Origin: Allolobophora icterica
Taxonomy: Eukaryota; Annelida; Clitellata; Crassiclitellata; Lumbricidae
Assembly (NCBI GenBank): GCA_963556255.1
Contig: OY744608.1
Location: forward strand, 29,679,783-29,743,782
Direction: 5' to 3'
Length of the DNA stretch: 64,000 nt
The translations under genes and the position numbers were made by a program. Below the pieces are notes generated by a model. It was not told the origin of the DNA. It saw only the letters and a list, made by a program, of their open reading frames with translations, and searched no databases. Below, piece after piece: positions 24,147 to 38,200 of the stretch (positions are counted from its first letter, which is position 1; every line of letters starts with the position of its first letter).

Positions 24147-25019
24147 ATGGAAGGAAGTAGCCACAACAAACCAAACAGATACATTTGTGATTTTTGTAAC
24201 AAAGCGTTTACATGGAAATCCAGTCTGAGGGTCCATAAAAGAACCCACACTGAAGAAAAACCATACATGTGCAATTTTTGTAACAAAGGATTTGCATGGA
24301 AAATTTCTATGGAATACCATAGAAGAACCCACACTGGAGAAAAACCATACATGTGCAATTTATGTCACAAAGAATTTGCATGGAAGAATGCTCTAAACTA
24401 CCATATAAAAACCCACACTGGAGAAAAACCATACATGTGCAGTTTATGTCACAAAGCATTTGCATGTAGATCTACTCAGGAACGCCATAAAAGAACTCAC
24501 ACTGGAGAAAAACCATACCAGTGCAATTTATGTCACAAACAATTTGCACTGAAGGCTCATGTAGAATACCATAAAAGAACCCACACTGGAGAAAAACCCT
24601 ACAAGTGCAATTTATGTAACAAAGCATTTGCAGATAAGACTACTCTGGAATGCCATAAAGGGACCCACACTGGAGAAAAACCATACATGTGCAATTTCTG
24701 TCACAAAGCATTTACATGGAGGAGTGTTCTAGACTATCACACAAAATCTCACACCGGAGAAAAGCCATACATGTGCAATTTTTGTCACAAATCATTCGTA
24801 TTGAAAAGTGTTCTAGACAGCCATACTAAAACCCACACTGGAGAAAAGCCATACATGTGCATTTTATGTCACAAAGCATTTGCAGAAAAGACTACTTTGG
24901 AATGCCATAAAAGAACCCACACTGGAGAAAAACCATACAAGTGTAATTTATGTCACAAAGAATTTACACAAAAGACTCAACTAGAATACCATAAAAGAAC
25001 CCACACTGGAGAAAAACCA

Positions 25020-25523
25020 TACATTTGCACTTTATGTAACAAAGCATTTGCAGATAAGACTACTCTGGAATGCCATACAAGGATCCACACTGGAGAAAAA
25101 CCATACTTGTGCAATTTATGTCACAAAGAATTTGCATGGAAGTGTGCTCTAAACTACCATATAAAAACCCACACTGGAGAAAAACCATACATGTGCAGTT
25201 TATGTCACAAAGCATTTGCATGTAGTGCTACTCAGGAACGCCATAAAAGAACTCACACTGGAGAAAAACCATACATTTGCACTTTATGTAACAAAGCATT
25301 TGCAGATAAGATTACTCTGGAATGCCATACAAGGATCCACACTGGAGAAAAACCATACTTGTGCAATTTATGTCACAAAGAATTTGCTTGGAAGAGTGCT
25401 CTAAACTACCATATAAAAACCCACTCTGGAGAAAAACCGTACATGTGCCGTTTATGTCACAAAGCATTTGCATGTAGTACTACTCAGGAACGCCATAAAA
25501 GAACTCACACTGGAGAAAAACCA
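25020..25523 (+). repeat. Tandem duplication of a three-finger block
   Basis: The 252-bp unit 25020-25271 (fingers 11-13) is followed in register by 25272-25523 (fingers 14-16). Most differences are single bases, such as KTTLECH against KITLECH and KCALNYH against KSALNYH. Fingers 3-4 (LNYH, TQERH) are a more diverged relative of the last two fingers of the unit. Confidence 0.9.
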
Positions 25524-25585
25524 TACCAGAGCAATTTATGTCACAAAGAATTTGCACAGGAGACCTCTATGGAATGCCATAAAAG

Positions 25586-26840
<1,255 letters not shown>

Positions 26841-28016
26841 ATTCTGAAATTCGTTGAAAATATACTGGCTATGAGAACTGGGTTGATGGAAAACGGTTGC
26901 CAACTATAGAAATCTTGCAAGATCTTAAGCAGAAGACGAATCGAAAACTATTTTCTGCAGCTATACTGGAGTGATGTTTGATGTTATTACTCATTTAATT
27001 TTTACTTATGTTATTACTCATTTAAAATGGTTGAAATGTTTTTTTTCACCGAATGGATGTGGAATGTGTGACAAAATGTTTTAAATTGAGAAGGATTTAT
27101 GGAATATTGTTATTGTGTTATCATCAGAATATTATCATTATGTTATAATCACATCTGTGATGCTCCACAGACATATTTCTCGAAATGTTTAGGTCTAACT
27201 GTGTTGGTTTAGTTAATTTCATATAAGAAAGAAAACAGATTAGTTTGCAAGTGTATAGTTCCGTTTTATTGTTATAAACATTATGTTTAATTCTCGTCTA
27301 GTCATATTTCATCAATGTCTAGGCTTAAGGCCGTGCTGTCCAACATGCGGCCCGCGGTCTGATTTTAAATGGCCCGCCCGAGCTGAATACCAATCGCAAA
27401 TAAAAAAATGCAAGCACAATTCAAAGCCAAATATATCACTATAGCGCTCTTTATATACGTTTTGACGTTGAACTATTATAAAGCATGCAGTACATATATT
27501 CACTCATTATTTCATAATTATTGCCATAATAAATTTTAATACATTTAATCATTTTCAATAAATTTTAGTCGTTGCTTTTGAGTTTACTGGTACCGCCGTC
27601 GACTTGAAGAATATTTTTCGGTGGCCCGCGGTGTCAAAAAGGTTAGGCAGTAATATACCAGCATTCTTTCTGCTACTGTTGACGTTGACGCTTTACTGTT
27701 CATGACAGTATTATTTTTGGCGTGCATTCTGTAACTAGACTGGTATGGACAACGTTGAGCCTGGAGTTACATGGGGGTCACCCAAAAGCGATGTCCGCAA
27801 TGGGAGCGAGATGTCCTCAGATCACCCAGATTCGGAATCGGAATAAGGGAGTGCGCAGGTTATGCTATTGCGAACGTCCGAATCTAAATTTTGTAGGCCT
27901 ACGTGGTTCTTTCAGGGAGCCTGTGCATTAAACACCAATTTAATTATATATAGTCAAACTGTAGGCCCTATATTGTCTCCAGCGTTGAATCTAATTAGAG
28001 ACCCTTTGCCCAGACA
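26841..28016. other. Non-coding region downstream of the finger relics
   Basis: Apart from the hAT relic at 27331-27650, I see AT-rich sequence without repeats or coding motifs. A 69-codon frame at 27722-27931 has no recognisable feature. Confidence 0.45.
27331..27650. mobile_element. Old hAT-type relic with GGCCCGCGG ends
   Basis: The left end GTGCTGTCCAACATGCGGCC and the right end GGCCCGCGGTGTCAAAAAGG, then GTTAGGCAG, form the inverted GTCCAACxTGCGGCCCGCGG arrangement common to a widespread hAT family. Target duplication is not visible, so the copy is probably old. Confidence 0.6.
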
Positions 28017-28409
28017 CTAGTAAATTCGGACAAGGGTTGCAATACAAGGATCAATATCATCCGGTCCCGAGCTATGAGTAATGTGCATTAATAATGTTAA
28101 CCTTTGAAGTTGCATAATTTCCTCAGGTGAAGTAGGAACAAACGCAAATGAATCACAGGAACCTTTATCCAAGACTAAGTAGTGATGAAAGGTTTTAGAG
28201 TCTGGTGTTATTTTGTCTGCTAGTGACTGTCCTATATTTAGGCCTACAAAGAAGTTGAATTTGTTTGCAGTTAAGTTCGGATCAGTAACCATTAGGCCTA
28301 CATCGTTGATGAGCAAGCCATCATTCCTACTTTCCTCAGTACCAGATTTAATTATCGATCCTATTATGCTCCATTTTTTTAAGGTTTTAACTGTATTTAG
28401 CAGACTCAT
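28017..28409 (-). mobile_element. Non-LTR retrotransposon fragment upstream of the RT core
   Basis: The minus-strand 130-residue frame contains VTDPNLTANKFNFFVGLNIG, then FHHYL, SFAFVPTSPEEIMQLQRL and SSGPDDIDPCIATLV. This is the stereotyped stretch between endonuclease and reverse transcriptase in jockey/I/RTE-type ORF2 proteins (A..FN.FF..IG, P.S..EI, S.GPD.I). Palm motifs are absent, so it is a truncated relic. Confidence 0.75.
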
Positions 28410-28749
28410 ATTAGTAGGCTACTGTTCAGCTTTGACTCGTCTTGCAACTGTTTTCGGATACTTGCGAACTTCGTCCAGTCGCGAACTGTGTTCAGCCAGT
28501 TGCGTCAGTTTATAAGCTTACCGTGATAGCCCTCCGTCGGATATCCTTTTGGATTATTTCTTACGGATAGTCGGATTTCAGTTCTTGAATTATTAATCTC
28601 TAGAGTTGTGCAATTGAAGTTTCAGTCCTCCGCTTGACTAGGGAAGCCTTACCCCACGAACTTTTGACCACCGGTATTTAGCTCTGCCTGGGTATCCGCT
28701 ACACTACGATAGAAATTTTTTCACAAATCTCGTTTTTTAGTTTCCATCC
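28410..28749. other. Short unassigned spacer
   Basis: No gene, repeat or transposon end is visible between the LINE fragment and the satellite. Confidence 0.4.
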
Positions 28750-29335
28750 CGGTCAATTGGAGCCAAGTGGGTTCGGCGTGGGCAGTCCAAGTCCATGAGC
28801 CCATGTGTCGCCCATCTAAAAGTAGGATATTGCAAGTGTTAGTTAGGCCTAGTAGGCTTCTGGCCTCAAGACCAGGTGGGATCGACGTGGGCAGCTCAAG
28901 CCCACGAGCCCACTTATCGCCATCCTAAAATCGGAGTTTACAAATATCAGTTAATGGGCGTCTGACATCAAACCCAAGTGGACGCGTTATGGACAGCCCA
29001 AGCCCATGGCCCACTTATCGCCCATCTTTAAGTCGGATATCACGAATGTCGAATGGGCTTCTGACATCAGGCCCAAGTGGGCTAGATGTGTGTAGCCCAA
29101 GCCCACGAACCCACTCATCGCCCATCTTTAAGTCGGATATTGCAAATGTCGGTTAAGGGGCTTCTGACCAGGACCAAGTGAGCCCGATGTGGGCAGCCAA
29201 CGTCCATTAGCCCACTGTCGCCTACATAAAAATTTATTCGGATAACGGGCTCCTCACCTCGCTCCAGATGGAGCTAACATGGGCTAGCCAAGCCCATGAG
29301 CCCACTTTTTAGTTGGGTTGTATATGGGCATGCTG
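28750..29335. repeat. Satellite of about 101-bp units
   Basis: About six diverged units share CCAAGTGGG, GGGCAGCCCAAGCCCA, GAGCCCACTTATCGCCCATC and AAGTCGGATAT. The marker CTTCTGACATCA recurs near 28857, 28958, 29059 and 29161, giving a period close to 101 bp. Each unit contains inverted GGGC/GCCC words that could fold. Confidence 0.85.
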
Positions 29336-29533
29336 GCAGGGAAGGATCTCACACGATCAAGTCATTGAAAAAATGAGCAGGGTCGAGGACGTACTATAGG
29401 CCTACAAAAACGTGTACATTTACATTTCGCTATATAAAAACGGGTACATTTGCAGTTACATTTCCTGCTCTCAGCTATTTTAAGTATCGTTTTGAAATTT
29501 CAGACCATAGGCCTACATAACGATCACGATCAT

Positions 29534-29667
29534 AGGCGTAGACTCTGGGAGGGGGCAGCCGGGGGCACGTTCCCCCCCACAATAACTGAGATGGACTGTA
29601 CACCCAATGCAACAAGTGTAGAATGAATAACCAAATGCCCCCCAATGTTTTAGACAAGTTTATGCCA
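29534..29667. mobile_element. Small MITE, 134 bp
   Basis: The start AGGCGTAGACT and the end AGTTTATGCCA are imperfect inverted ends. The flanks ACGATCAT (29526-29533) and GTGATCAT (29668-29675) match at six of eight positions. A run GGGGGCACGTTCCCCCCC lies inside. Confidence 0.5.
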
Positions 29668-29675
29668 GTGATCAT

Positions 29676-31181
29676 GATTGCTAGTTAGGGTTGCCCAACC
29701 GAGTGCCGCAGAACACATGAGTATGCCATGAACCTGCTCTATGGGTGCTGCGGCTAGATAATACAGTATTTGTACCGTTTTTCTGTGAAAAATGTGATAA
29801 ACGTCTGATTTTCACTACTGACACAGGCCTATTAAATTTAAATCGGAGTAGAACTAGTCGCAGCACTGCGGTTGAATGCAAGGAACGTTGCTAATTGTCA
29901 TTAAAACAAAAAACTTACTGGAAGTAAAACAAGTGAAATTAAAGCCATGTGCCGTTGACTGAATACCTTTTAGTAAAGATGTTTTGCTCTGGAAAGAGTT
30001 GAAAACCACTGCTCGAAATCTCAGAGGCTGCTCCTTAACTGCTTACATACTTACATTTCAGCAGTTGTTGCGAGTTTCTTACGTATTTTCTTATCGTATC
30101 CAGGCTACTTAAATTAAAGCACAAGGATGAAAAGTTATTTACATTAGGTGAAATAAGATGTAAATTTTGTCGACATTATTTTGTGCTAAGGTTTAAAGGT
30201 TTGCGATAAGGTTTGAGGATGGTCTTACTCCACCATGTGCTGTTTGTTACTGTCAAAATTATAGTTTAGGTTGGGTGTAAAAGAGCTTTGGCGGGGGAGT
30301 GCGAATGCTTATATAACGGGACATTACAAGGTTTTATTAAAGTGCTTCAAGCCACTGCACTGAAGGTAAAATTAGTACGTTTATTAATTTAGCGCTATTA
30401 TTTGTGTTATGTTAGTATAATTGTCCAGTGGTTCATTAGTTCTGTCCTTCGGTAAGAAGCGCCATTAGCCGCACAAGTAGAAGAGCCGGTTCAAAATATT
30501 GGTTTACGCTTAATGTGTTGTACGGAGACAGTCGCGATCCAAATCGCTTTCGCATTCCAGAATTAGGCCTGAATAGGGTTTATTTGACTGGCCCAACGTG
30601 TGTCAATACTACTAAGGATAGCCATAAAAGACATGGTCTGATGCGCAGGTTTTGCGTTAACAGCCAACGAAATTGCGAAATTCCATACGTGTTCACTGAG
30701 AGAACACAAATCTTTTGCATTTCATTACGTTATGTGGTAGCAGGGGTGACCGTCTGGCCGTTGTTGCACCATTTCTTTCTAAAATTGCATAATTTTGATC
30801 TGCTTGTAGTTCTGTTTTTAGTTACATGAAAATGGGTGCACTTGCATAAAATTATCCAGTATCCATATAAGTTGTGTGACTGTGATATGATTTTCTTGTA
30901 AGCATGACACAGCAAAATACTGGATGTTGAATGTATGCTAATGTAATAAACTTTCTTAAATCCAGTGACTTCATATGCATGGCTTATTTAAGAGCTAGCA
31001 CGGTCCAGACACAGGACCTTAAATGGCGTGGCTCCCATTCAAATGGGCAGTGGTGGTGAAGGATGTGACCCGATCAATTCATTGCAAAATGAGCAGGATT
31101 GAGGTCATATGGTTGCCAATGTAACTTTAGCAAAATTGTTACACAAAAGTTTTTTAATGCCACCACTTGTTCATTATCATT
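29676..31181. other. Non-coding region upstream of ABCB6
   Basis: No coding exon is convincing; a 104-codon frame at 30515-30829 has no motif. A block at 31049-31110 (GATGTGACCCGATCAATTCA) resembles 29344-29395, a dispersed repeat of unknown type. The ABCB6 promoter and non-coding first exon probably lie between here and 32212, but I cannot place them. Confidence 0.45.
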
Positions 31182-31189
31182 ATATAGAT

Positions 31190-31663
31190 TAGGGCTGTAC
31201 CGAATATTCGCTTCGTATTCGCTTCGGGGCCGAATAGTGGGCCAAATAGCTATTCGGTATTCGGCCGAATAGTAGCGGTCGGACCGAATACGAATAGTGG
31301 TCACGTGACATCTGTTTCTGCATATGCGGCTGCTACAGCGAGGGGAGTGTTAAGTAATAGTTAAGTGTTTAAATTGTTAAATTGTTAAGCAAGTGAAAAT
31401 TTGTAAGTTTAGTTAAATTACTTCCATTCCTAGTTTACACAGACTGGCAGAAGGATGCAAAAATTACATGTAGTTAACTGTTTACTTTTAGTTTATGTAT
31501 TACATTTACTGAACTGAAACTTTTGCTTACATTTGAAATTTTGGATGTTGTCGGTAGCCCTATTTTGCACACTATTCGTATTCGTATTCGTATTCGGCCG
31601 AATAGTTGGTCCAATTATTCGTATTCGGCCGAATAGTTATAATCACTATTCGGTACAGCCCTA
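31190..31663. mobile_element. hAT-type MITE with CCGAATA repeats
   Basis: Ends TAGGGCTGTACCGAATA and CTATTCGGTACAGCCCTA are inverted, and the identical octamer ATATAGAT lies on both sides (31182-31189, 31664-31671). Subterminal regions are filled with GAATACGAATA/TATTCGTATTCGG words. Length is 474 bp with no coding capacity. Confidence 0.9.
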
Positions 31664-31705
31664 ATATAGATGATGCACTATATAAACATAAATAATGATA
31701 AAAAC

Positions 31706-31949
31706 CAGTGCTTTTTTTCTAAAAAAAGGGTTCCGGAACGGAACAATTATGGGCGGGCTAAACTCCCGAGAAAAACAGGATTGGGGTTGGGAGGGATCTC
31801 AATAAACACTGAAAACAATTGAAAACACTGAAATTAAATTAAAATAACTAAATTTTTGTTTTTATTATTAAAATAAATAAAATATTTGTTAGTAGCTGAA
31901 AAAGGTGCCGGAACGCCGTTCCGGCGCGTTCCGGCTGAAAAAAGCACTG
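31706..31949. mobile_element. hAT-type MITE, CAGTGCTTTTTT ends
   Basis: The start CAGTGCTTTTTTTC and the end GAAAAAAGCACTG are inverted copies, followed inward by GGAACG/CGTTCC words. The flanking octamer ATAAAAAC is identical on both sides (31698-31705, 31950-31957). Length 244 bp. Confidence 0.9.
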
Positions 31950-32212
31950 ATAAAAACCATGGTATACAGGCAAGATTACATTCTTCAGGACTTTACAGAC
32001 ATGCCTGTTCATAATGATAGCCATATATGGAGTGCTACAAAGAGATCCATGAGAAGGCTTTGCTCATGATGTTGTGGGTAGGACTGTTAACCATTTTGTA
32101 GTTTTATGACTATCAACCGTTGCTGAATGTTTTTTGTGAGGAAATAAATATGTAACGTTCATTTTCTTGTCATTGAAGCTCAGATTGAACCAGTGTTTTT
32201 ACTTATTTTTAG

Positions 32213-32236
32213 GACTGAGTCGATCCAGCTACAAGA
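32213..32236 (+). other. ABCB6: ABCB6 5' UTR segment after a splice acceptor
   Basis: TTACTTATTTTTAG ending at 32212 is a good 3' splice site directly before the 24 bases leading to the start codon. This implies at least one upstream non-coding exon. Confidence 0.6.
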
Positions 32237-35200
32237 ATGATACCATACTGTGGAAATACGAGTAGTCTTTTGGAGCCATGGGTGAATCATGGACTGTCAC
32301 CATGCTTCTTTTTTACTGTTACAACATCAGTTGTCGGCGGTATAATGATCCTGTTTGGTGGTGGACAGTTATACTTGTTCCACAAGTATGCCACTCGCAT
32401 GGAACAACGTCTTGTAACTCATTCGCTCCTGTTCCGTGTCCAGATACTCGTTGCTATTACTCTTTCCGTGGAGCCAATGATTTATCTGGCTCTTCGAGGC
32501 ACAGTACTGGATGACAAACAGATTGTTGGGTATGAGGTGTTTGCCACGGTCATCGGAGCAGTTTCATGGTGGATGGCTTGTGTTGTAGCATACGTGGAGT
32601 GTCGCTGGATGCTTCCAACTATTCCAACACGAGGCCATGGCCTTGTCCTGCTCGTGTTTCTTGCGTTTGCTTTTGTGGTGGAAAATTTGGCTTTCCTGTC
32701 ACTGAACAGTCCTCTCTGGTGGTTCAAAGACAGGAAGTAAGCAGATAAACATTGGTTGCATTTTGTATGTCATTTTTACTCTGCTTGTTTAGTAATATGG
32801 CAATGTGGCAGGGGTTGTTCATTTTGTTGGCTTTCACCTCTGGGTGTGAGGTTTGAATCCCTGTGAAACTGACAGTTCATTGTCAAGATAGGTAACCCAG
32901 AGGGGAAAGGTTGTCACTTGTTAGATTGTTGGCATATTTTTCTTTATTTCATATTTGGGCTTTGGCTGAAATATCCTTCAAAATCTAGAACCACATCTGA
33001 GGACTGTTCTATGTAAACGTAGTGTAATCAGTGAGCCTTATTTGATCAAATATAAGAGCAATAAATTATCTCATTTAACCTAATGTAAACAGTGCATCAC
33101 CTCACTGGGATGTAGATAAATGACCATGCAGCAAAGTGAATTTCAGCTTTATTTACAAGACACACCAAGAGCAGTCCTAATTAGCACAGCCATCACTTTC
33201 TACTTGTCGATTCTGCAAGAAAATTGACACTTATTTTATCCACAGTGCTTTTAATGATTTGTTCCTTTTTGTCTAACTAGAAGCATTGGCTTTCTTCATT
33301 GAGTGAAGGAGGAATTACAGCTTGATCAAGACGTTGAAACTGAAGTAACTGTAAAAGATTTCTGATATTGCTGACAGCATCTTTGGGATAATTTTTCTTT
33401 AATTCCTTACTTTGTTGCTGTTGGATAATGGAGAGATGAATATATACATATTTTTATGGTGTTTATCATCCTCGAGATATAGTCAGGGTTGGCTGTTCAT
33501 TGAGTTCTTTATTTGCCATCCAGAACAGGTTTATGCACACTGGCTGGGAGCGCCTCTGAATAGTTACCTGGAAGAGCAGTTATATAAATGTCTAGTTGAT
33601 TGATTGAGTGATTGACTAATGAGGGTAACGCAGTTGCAAATGTGCTGGTTTAAGGACACTACTGTGTCTACTTCGAAATATGAATTGTAAAGAAATGTAA
33701 TTGTTAATTGTAATTGTAAAATGTAACTGTACTTTTTAAAAGTAATTATTAAACGTAAGTGATGTTGCCTATTTCTTTTGATTGTATTGTGATCTGTTTT
33801 ATCTTTGCCTGTTAGTTATTCGACCAACATTGAACTTGGATTCTTCTGCTGGCGATATGTCTGCACATTCATCTCATTCATTCTTGGTCTCGTTGCTCCA
33901 GGCACCATGCGTGTCCAGCCAAATGTTTTTGTTGAACACCCAGATGGTGATCAAAACGTGAGAATTATTTAGTTTAACTCCTTACCATGCTGTGTCAATC
34001 AGTTTTGGTGTTCTGTTTGGTATAAAGCGTATGAATTGAATTGATATTGAGATGTAATCCTCTTGGAATGATTTTTCTTCTGCTATCGATTTTTCTTCTT
34101 GGTTGAATTTTTACTTTAGGTATTTGGTAATAATAATAATATTCGTTTATTAGAATCAGGATGACACACCACATTCTGGTACAATGTCGCTCGTTCAACT
34201 AGGATAATATAGTCTACGAATGGTTGTTACAGTCATTGTGGTGTAGGCATTTATAAACGTGACATGTATAATGCAAGTCATTTAAGTGCTGGGCTTCCTT
34301 GGGATTGATCCACTCACTACTATCATAAATTCGCATTATGTTTGAGGTGTTTGACTTATTGAAACTGACTTTTTGAAACTCTGTTCATCATCCATCGAAC
34401 ACAACTACGTACAGTGTGTGGTTTTTGACTCCTTAATAATTTAGATAAGTTTACACCATTGACTATGTGTACTGGTAAAGTTGCTTTGTTTTGTTAACAG
34501 GTTTTGTTAGACTCGGAACAAGGAGTGGAGAACTCTTTATCATCATCCTCTGGCTCAGGCGGGAATACCGCTGGCTCAGGCGGGAATAGCAACCCGCCTC
34601 CGGCATCTGCCTGGAAAGGAGTGGTGCAAAAGTGCACCCGACTTTGGCCCTTCATTTGGCCCCGTGGCAGCATTCTGCTTCAGTTATGTGTCTTGGTCTG
34701 CATGGGACTACTCGTCATGGGCAGAGTTGTGAATCTCTTCATACCAATTTACTACAAGAAAATAGGTATTGCTTTATTAATATAGTCCAGATTATATTAC
34801 ACAAAATTCTGCACCCAAACAACAATAATACTAGAGGGATTATTTTTGGATAATGAAGCTGCTAGTTTTTTGGCTCTCAAATTGCTCGTGCTGCTTTTCT
34901 GGAAATTTTAGCATAAGCGACGAGGCTGTAAGAAGGAAAGACTTTAGTGAGAAACACACAAACTCAAAAGGATTGGTAGAAAATTTCTAGAAATTCATTC
35001 TCATCTGATGCAACCTGTGCTGAACTTTATAGCGATAGATACATGTGTTGTTCGTAAACTTTCTGGGTTAAATACTAGATTTTTGCACTGGCAATAATTA
35101 CAACAGTTTTAGTGGTAATGCTGAATATGATGATGGGAGTGATGATGGAGACAACAATAAGACTGTGTTGCAATGAATTGATTGAATTTTACTTGTAACT

Positions 35201-38200
35201 GTTTTGTTTTGCAGTTGACAGTCTGTCATATCAAAACACCAGCCATTCTTTCACTGTTCAAAACAATGTCTTGAGCATTAGTGGGATTGAATTCCGATGG
35301 GATTACATTCTTATTTATGTTTCACTCTTTTTCCTGCAAGGAGGAGGATTTGGTAAGACATAATTTTGTTTTCAATCAATTTTCATTAATAGTTTGCAAT
35401 ATGTCTACAGGGCATATAGAGAGAAAATCTTCACAGCATAAAGTATGCCTACAACATGCATATTCAACCTGTTTTTGCAAAATAGGTTCAGTATGCATTT
35501 TGCGCCAAAAGAATGTATTTTTACCCCAGAAAAAATTGCAGAATAATGGCTGCTAAGGACTCTGATGACATGAATATTCTTAAACGCCTTATTCGATTTT
35601 CTCACTTTTTATGATTATACTCAAGAAAGAACCAAACGAGTATTTCAGTTAGAAAAAAGATATTTTCATTCTGTAAAAAGTATTTTGAAGCAGATTTATT
35701 GTAGAATATGACTGAATAAAAAGGCCAGAAACTGACATGTGACTGGTTGGAGCCCTTGTGTCACATATCAAGTCATATTGATAGTGACCAATAATCTTGT
35801 TGTGACATATAGGAACTACTTTTGACTACTTTTCCAGCACAGTCTGTTTGAATCACTGCATTTCAAGCACTGACACTTTCTTGTAATGTACTGGAATGTG
35901 CTTTAAATGATCTTGTGTGACAGTGATGTTATTTTGACTTGTGTGAAAGATTGCACAATCTGGAATTATTATTGATCACGCTAGGCAATAAATGAATGCT
36001 TTATTGACTTAATCAAAGTAGGTTGATGCCTGATAGAACATCCATCAATGGATGCCTTGTGCATTACACTAACAGCTAAAGAAACATTTTTAGATTTGAT
36101 TATGTATGACCTATTTCATCTGTTTCTAAGGACCGTTTGGATCTGCTTCTGGTTTTTCTTTCTATAGGTACAATGGGTTTTCTTAACAACTTCCGTACTT
36201 TTCTCTGGATATGGGTTCAACAATACACGACTAGGGAGGTCGAAGTAAAGCTGTTTGGCCACTTACATGGGTAAGTATCTCATTACCTGTTTTATCATTT
36301 GATGGCTTTTCCTAAAGCAGGATTTACTATCTCAGCTGACATATAGGCAGTTGCCTGTGTCCTTCTTTATCCTGTGCAGTGTTGGACTTTTCATAGCATC
36401 TTTGGACTTCACTCTGTCTTGACATCCATATTTCTAACTTTGATATCCCTCTTTTTAACGTGATTAATTTCTGTATTCCTTTGTACAAATTTGTTTGCAT
36501 ATTCATATATATATCAACCTGATATGTTTTACTTTCTGCACTATACTTAGTTCAATCCTGTCATTTGTTTTCAATTTGTTATTCTTTGTTCTATCATCTG
36601 CATCTCTTTCATACCCACTCTTCCACCCTCAAATGCCTCTTGTTGCAGTAAACAGGAAAGTTTTCTCGTCATTGGAAAAAACTTAGGTTTTGTAAGGATT
36701 TCTCTTAGTTTGGAAATTGATAATCGATGGAATTGCTTGGTTATAGTTTGTCACTTCGCTGGCATTTGGGAAGAAGAACAGGAGAGGTGCTGCGCATTAT
36801 GGACAGAGGCACAAACAGTGTCAACAACCTACTTAAGTGAGTATTACACAGAGCCGAGAGATTGCCTTGGCAGAATTTCATAGCATTTGCATGTGCATAT
36901 GTTGTAATGCTGACACACCACCATGTCCACCTTCTGTAGTGTATTCAATCATGCAAATTACAGTAGCAGAACTTTATTAAACTTCATCAGTGGTGGTGGT
37001 GCTGACTTGGTAAGCATATCATTGTTGTTGTACTTCAGTTTTTTTGGTGGGGACACATGACAATACATTGTATTTATTGTATTGTATTGTATTGTATTTA
37101 TGCATTTATAAAGCGCCTCTCGCAGTACAACCTAATCAGAGGCGCTCCCAGTGCGCAGAGCTCCGTGAGAAAAGAAAAGTCTTACGACATCGAGAAGTAG
37201 CAGAAATTCCCCCAGTAAGAATCTGAGAACGAGTCATAAGAGGAAGATCATTCCAAAGGGACGGGCCAGCAGATGCGTAGGCACGGTGTTGAGCCATAGA
37301 AGTCCGGGTCCGAGGGACCAAGAGGTCATGTCGGTCTAAAGAATGGAGAGGACGGCCAGAGGCAACCGACAGGGGTCAACAGAGATTAGATCACAGAGGT
37401 AACGAGGAGCTTTGCCCTGGAACACTCGAGAGGTAAGAAAAAGAATTTTAAACTGGATACGCACGGTGAGCAGAAGCCAATGCAATTGCCCAGACGTAAA
37501 AGTCAAGATATGAGAGTAGCGTGGAAGGCGGGCAATCAGGTGAGCAGCTGCGTTCAACACCGACTGAAGTGGAGACAGACGAGATTTTGGGAGACCAATG
37601 AGTAATGAATTTCAGTAGTCAATGCGTGAGCAGATAAAGACATGAACCATGGAGGAGAAAGTGGAGAAAGAAACAGAATGCCGGACAGCACGAAGACGCC
37701 TTAGATGATAAAAACTAGACCGAGAGAGGCTTGAGATGTGGTCAGCAAACGAAAGAGTACTGTCAAGAATGACACCCAAGTCCCGAACACTTGTCGAGAA
37801 AGAGAAGAGCGGAAACCGCTTGGCAAAAGTTGCATAATCAAGCTTGAGGAGCTGCTGGCAAGTGCCAAACGAGATCAGCTGAGTTTTTACAGAATTAAGA
37901 GAGAGGCGATTTGAGGACATCCAACAGTGGAGATCGGAGGAAAGTGACTCAATAGATTGACAGAGGGCAAGTTGATGAGCAGGAGGACCATGAACCAGGG
38001 CCTGGACATCATCAGCATAGAGGTGCCCCACAGCAGAGTGTTTGGCAAAGAGACGAGGAATGTCAGCGGTAAACAAAATATAGAGAAGGGGACCCAGCAC
38101 GGAGCCTTGAGGAACCCGAATTTCACATGTACCCAGGAGGAGCGAGAGTCACCGAGAATGACCAACTGTGAACGGTCGGTCAGGTACATGCCTTACCCAT

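Noticed and set aside
24134..24358. Minus-strand frames over the zinc-finger gene
   Set aside because: They are shadows of the periodic finger coding sequence.
30515..30829. 104-codon frame upstream of ABCB6
   Set aside because: No domain, no conserved motif and no splice support; I could not link it to ABCB6.
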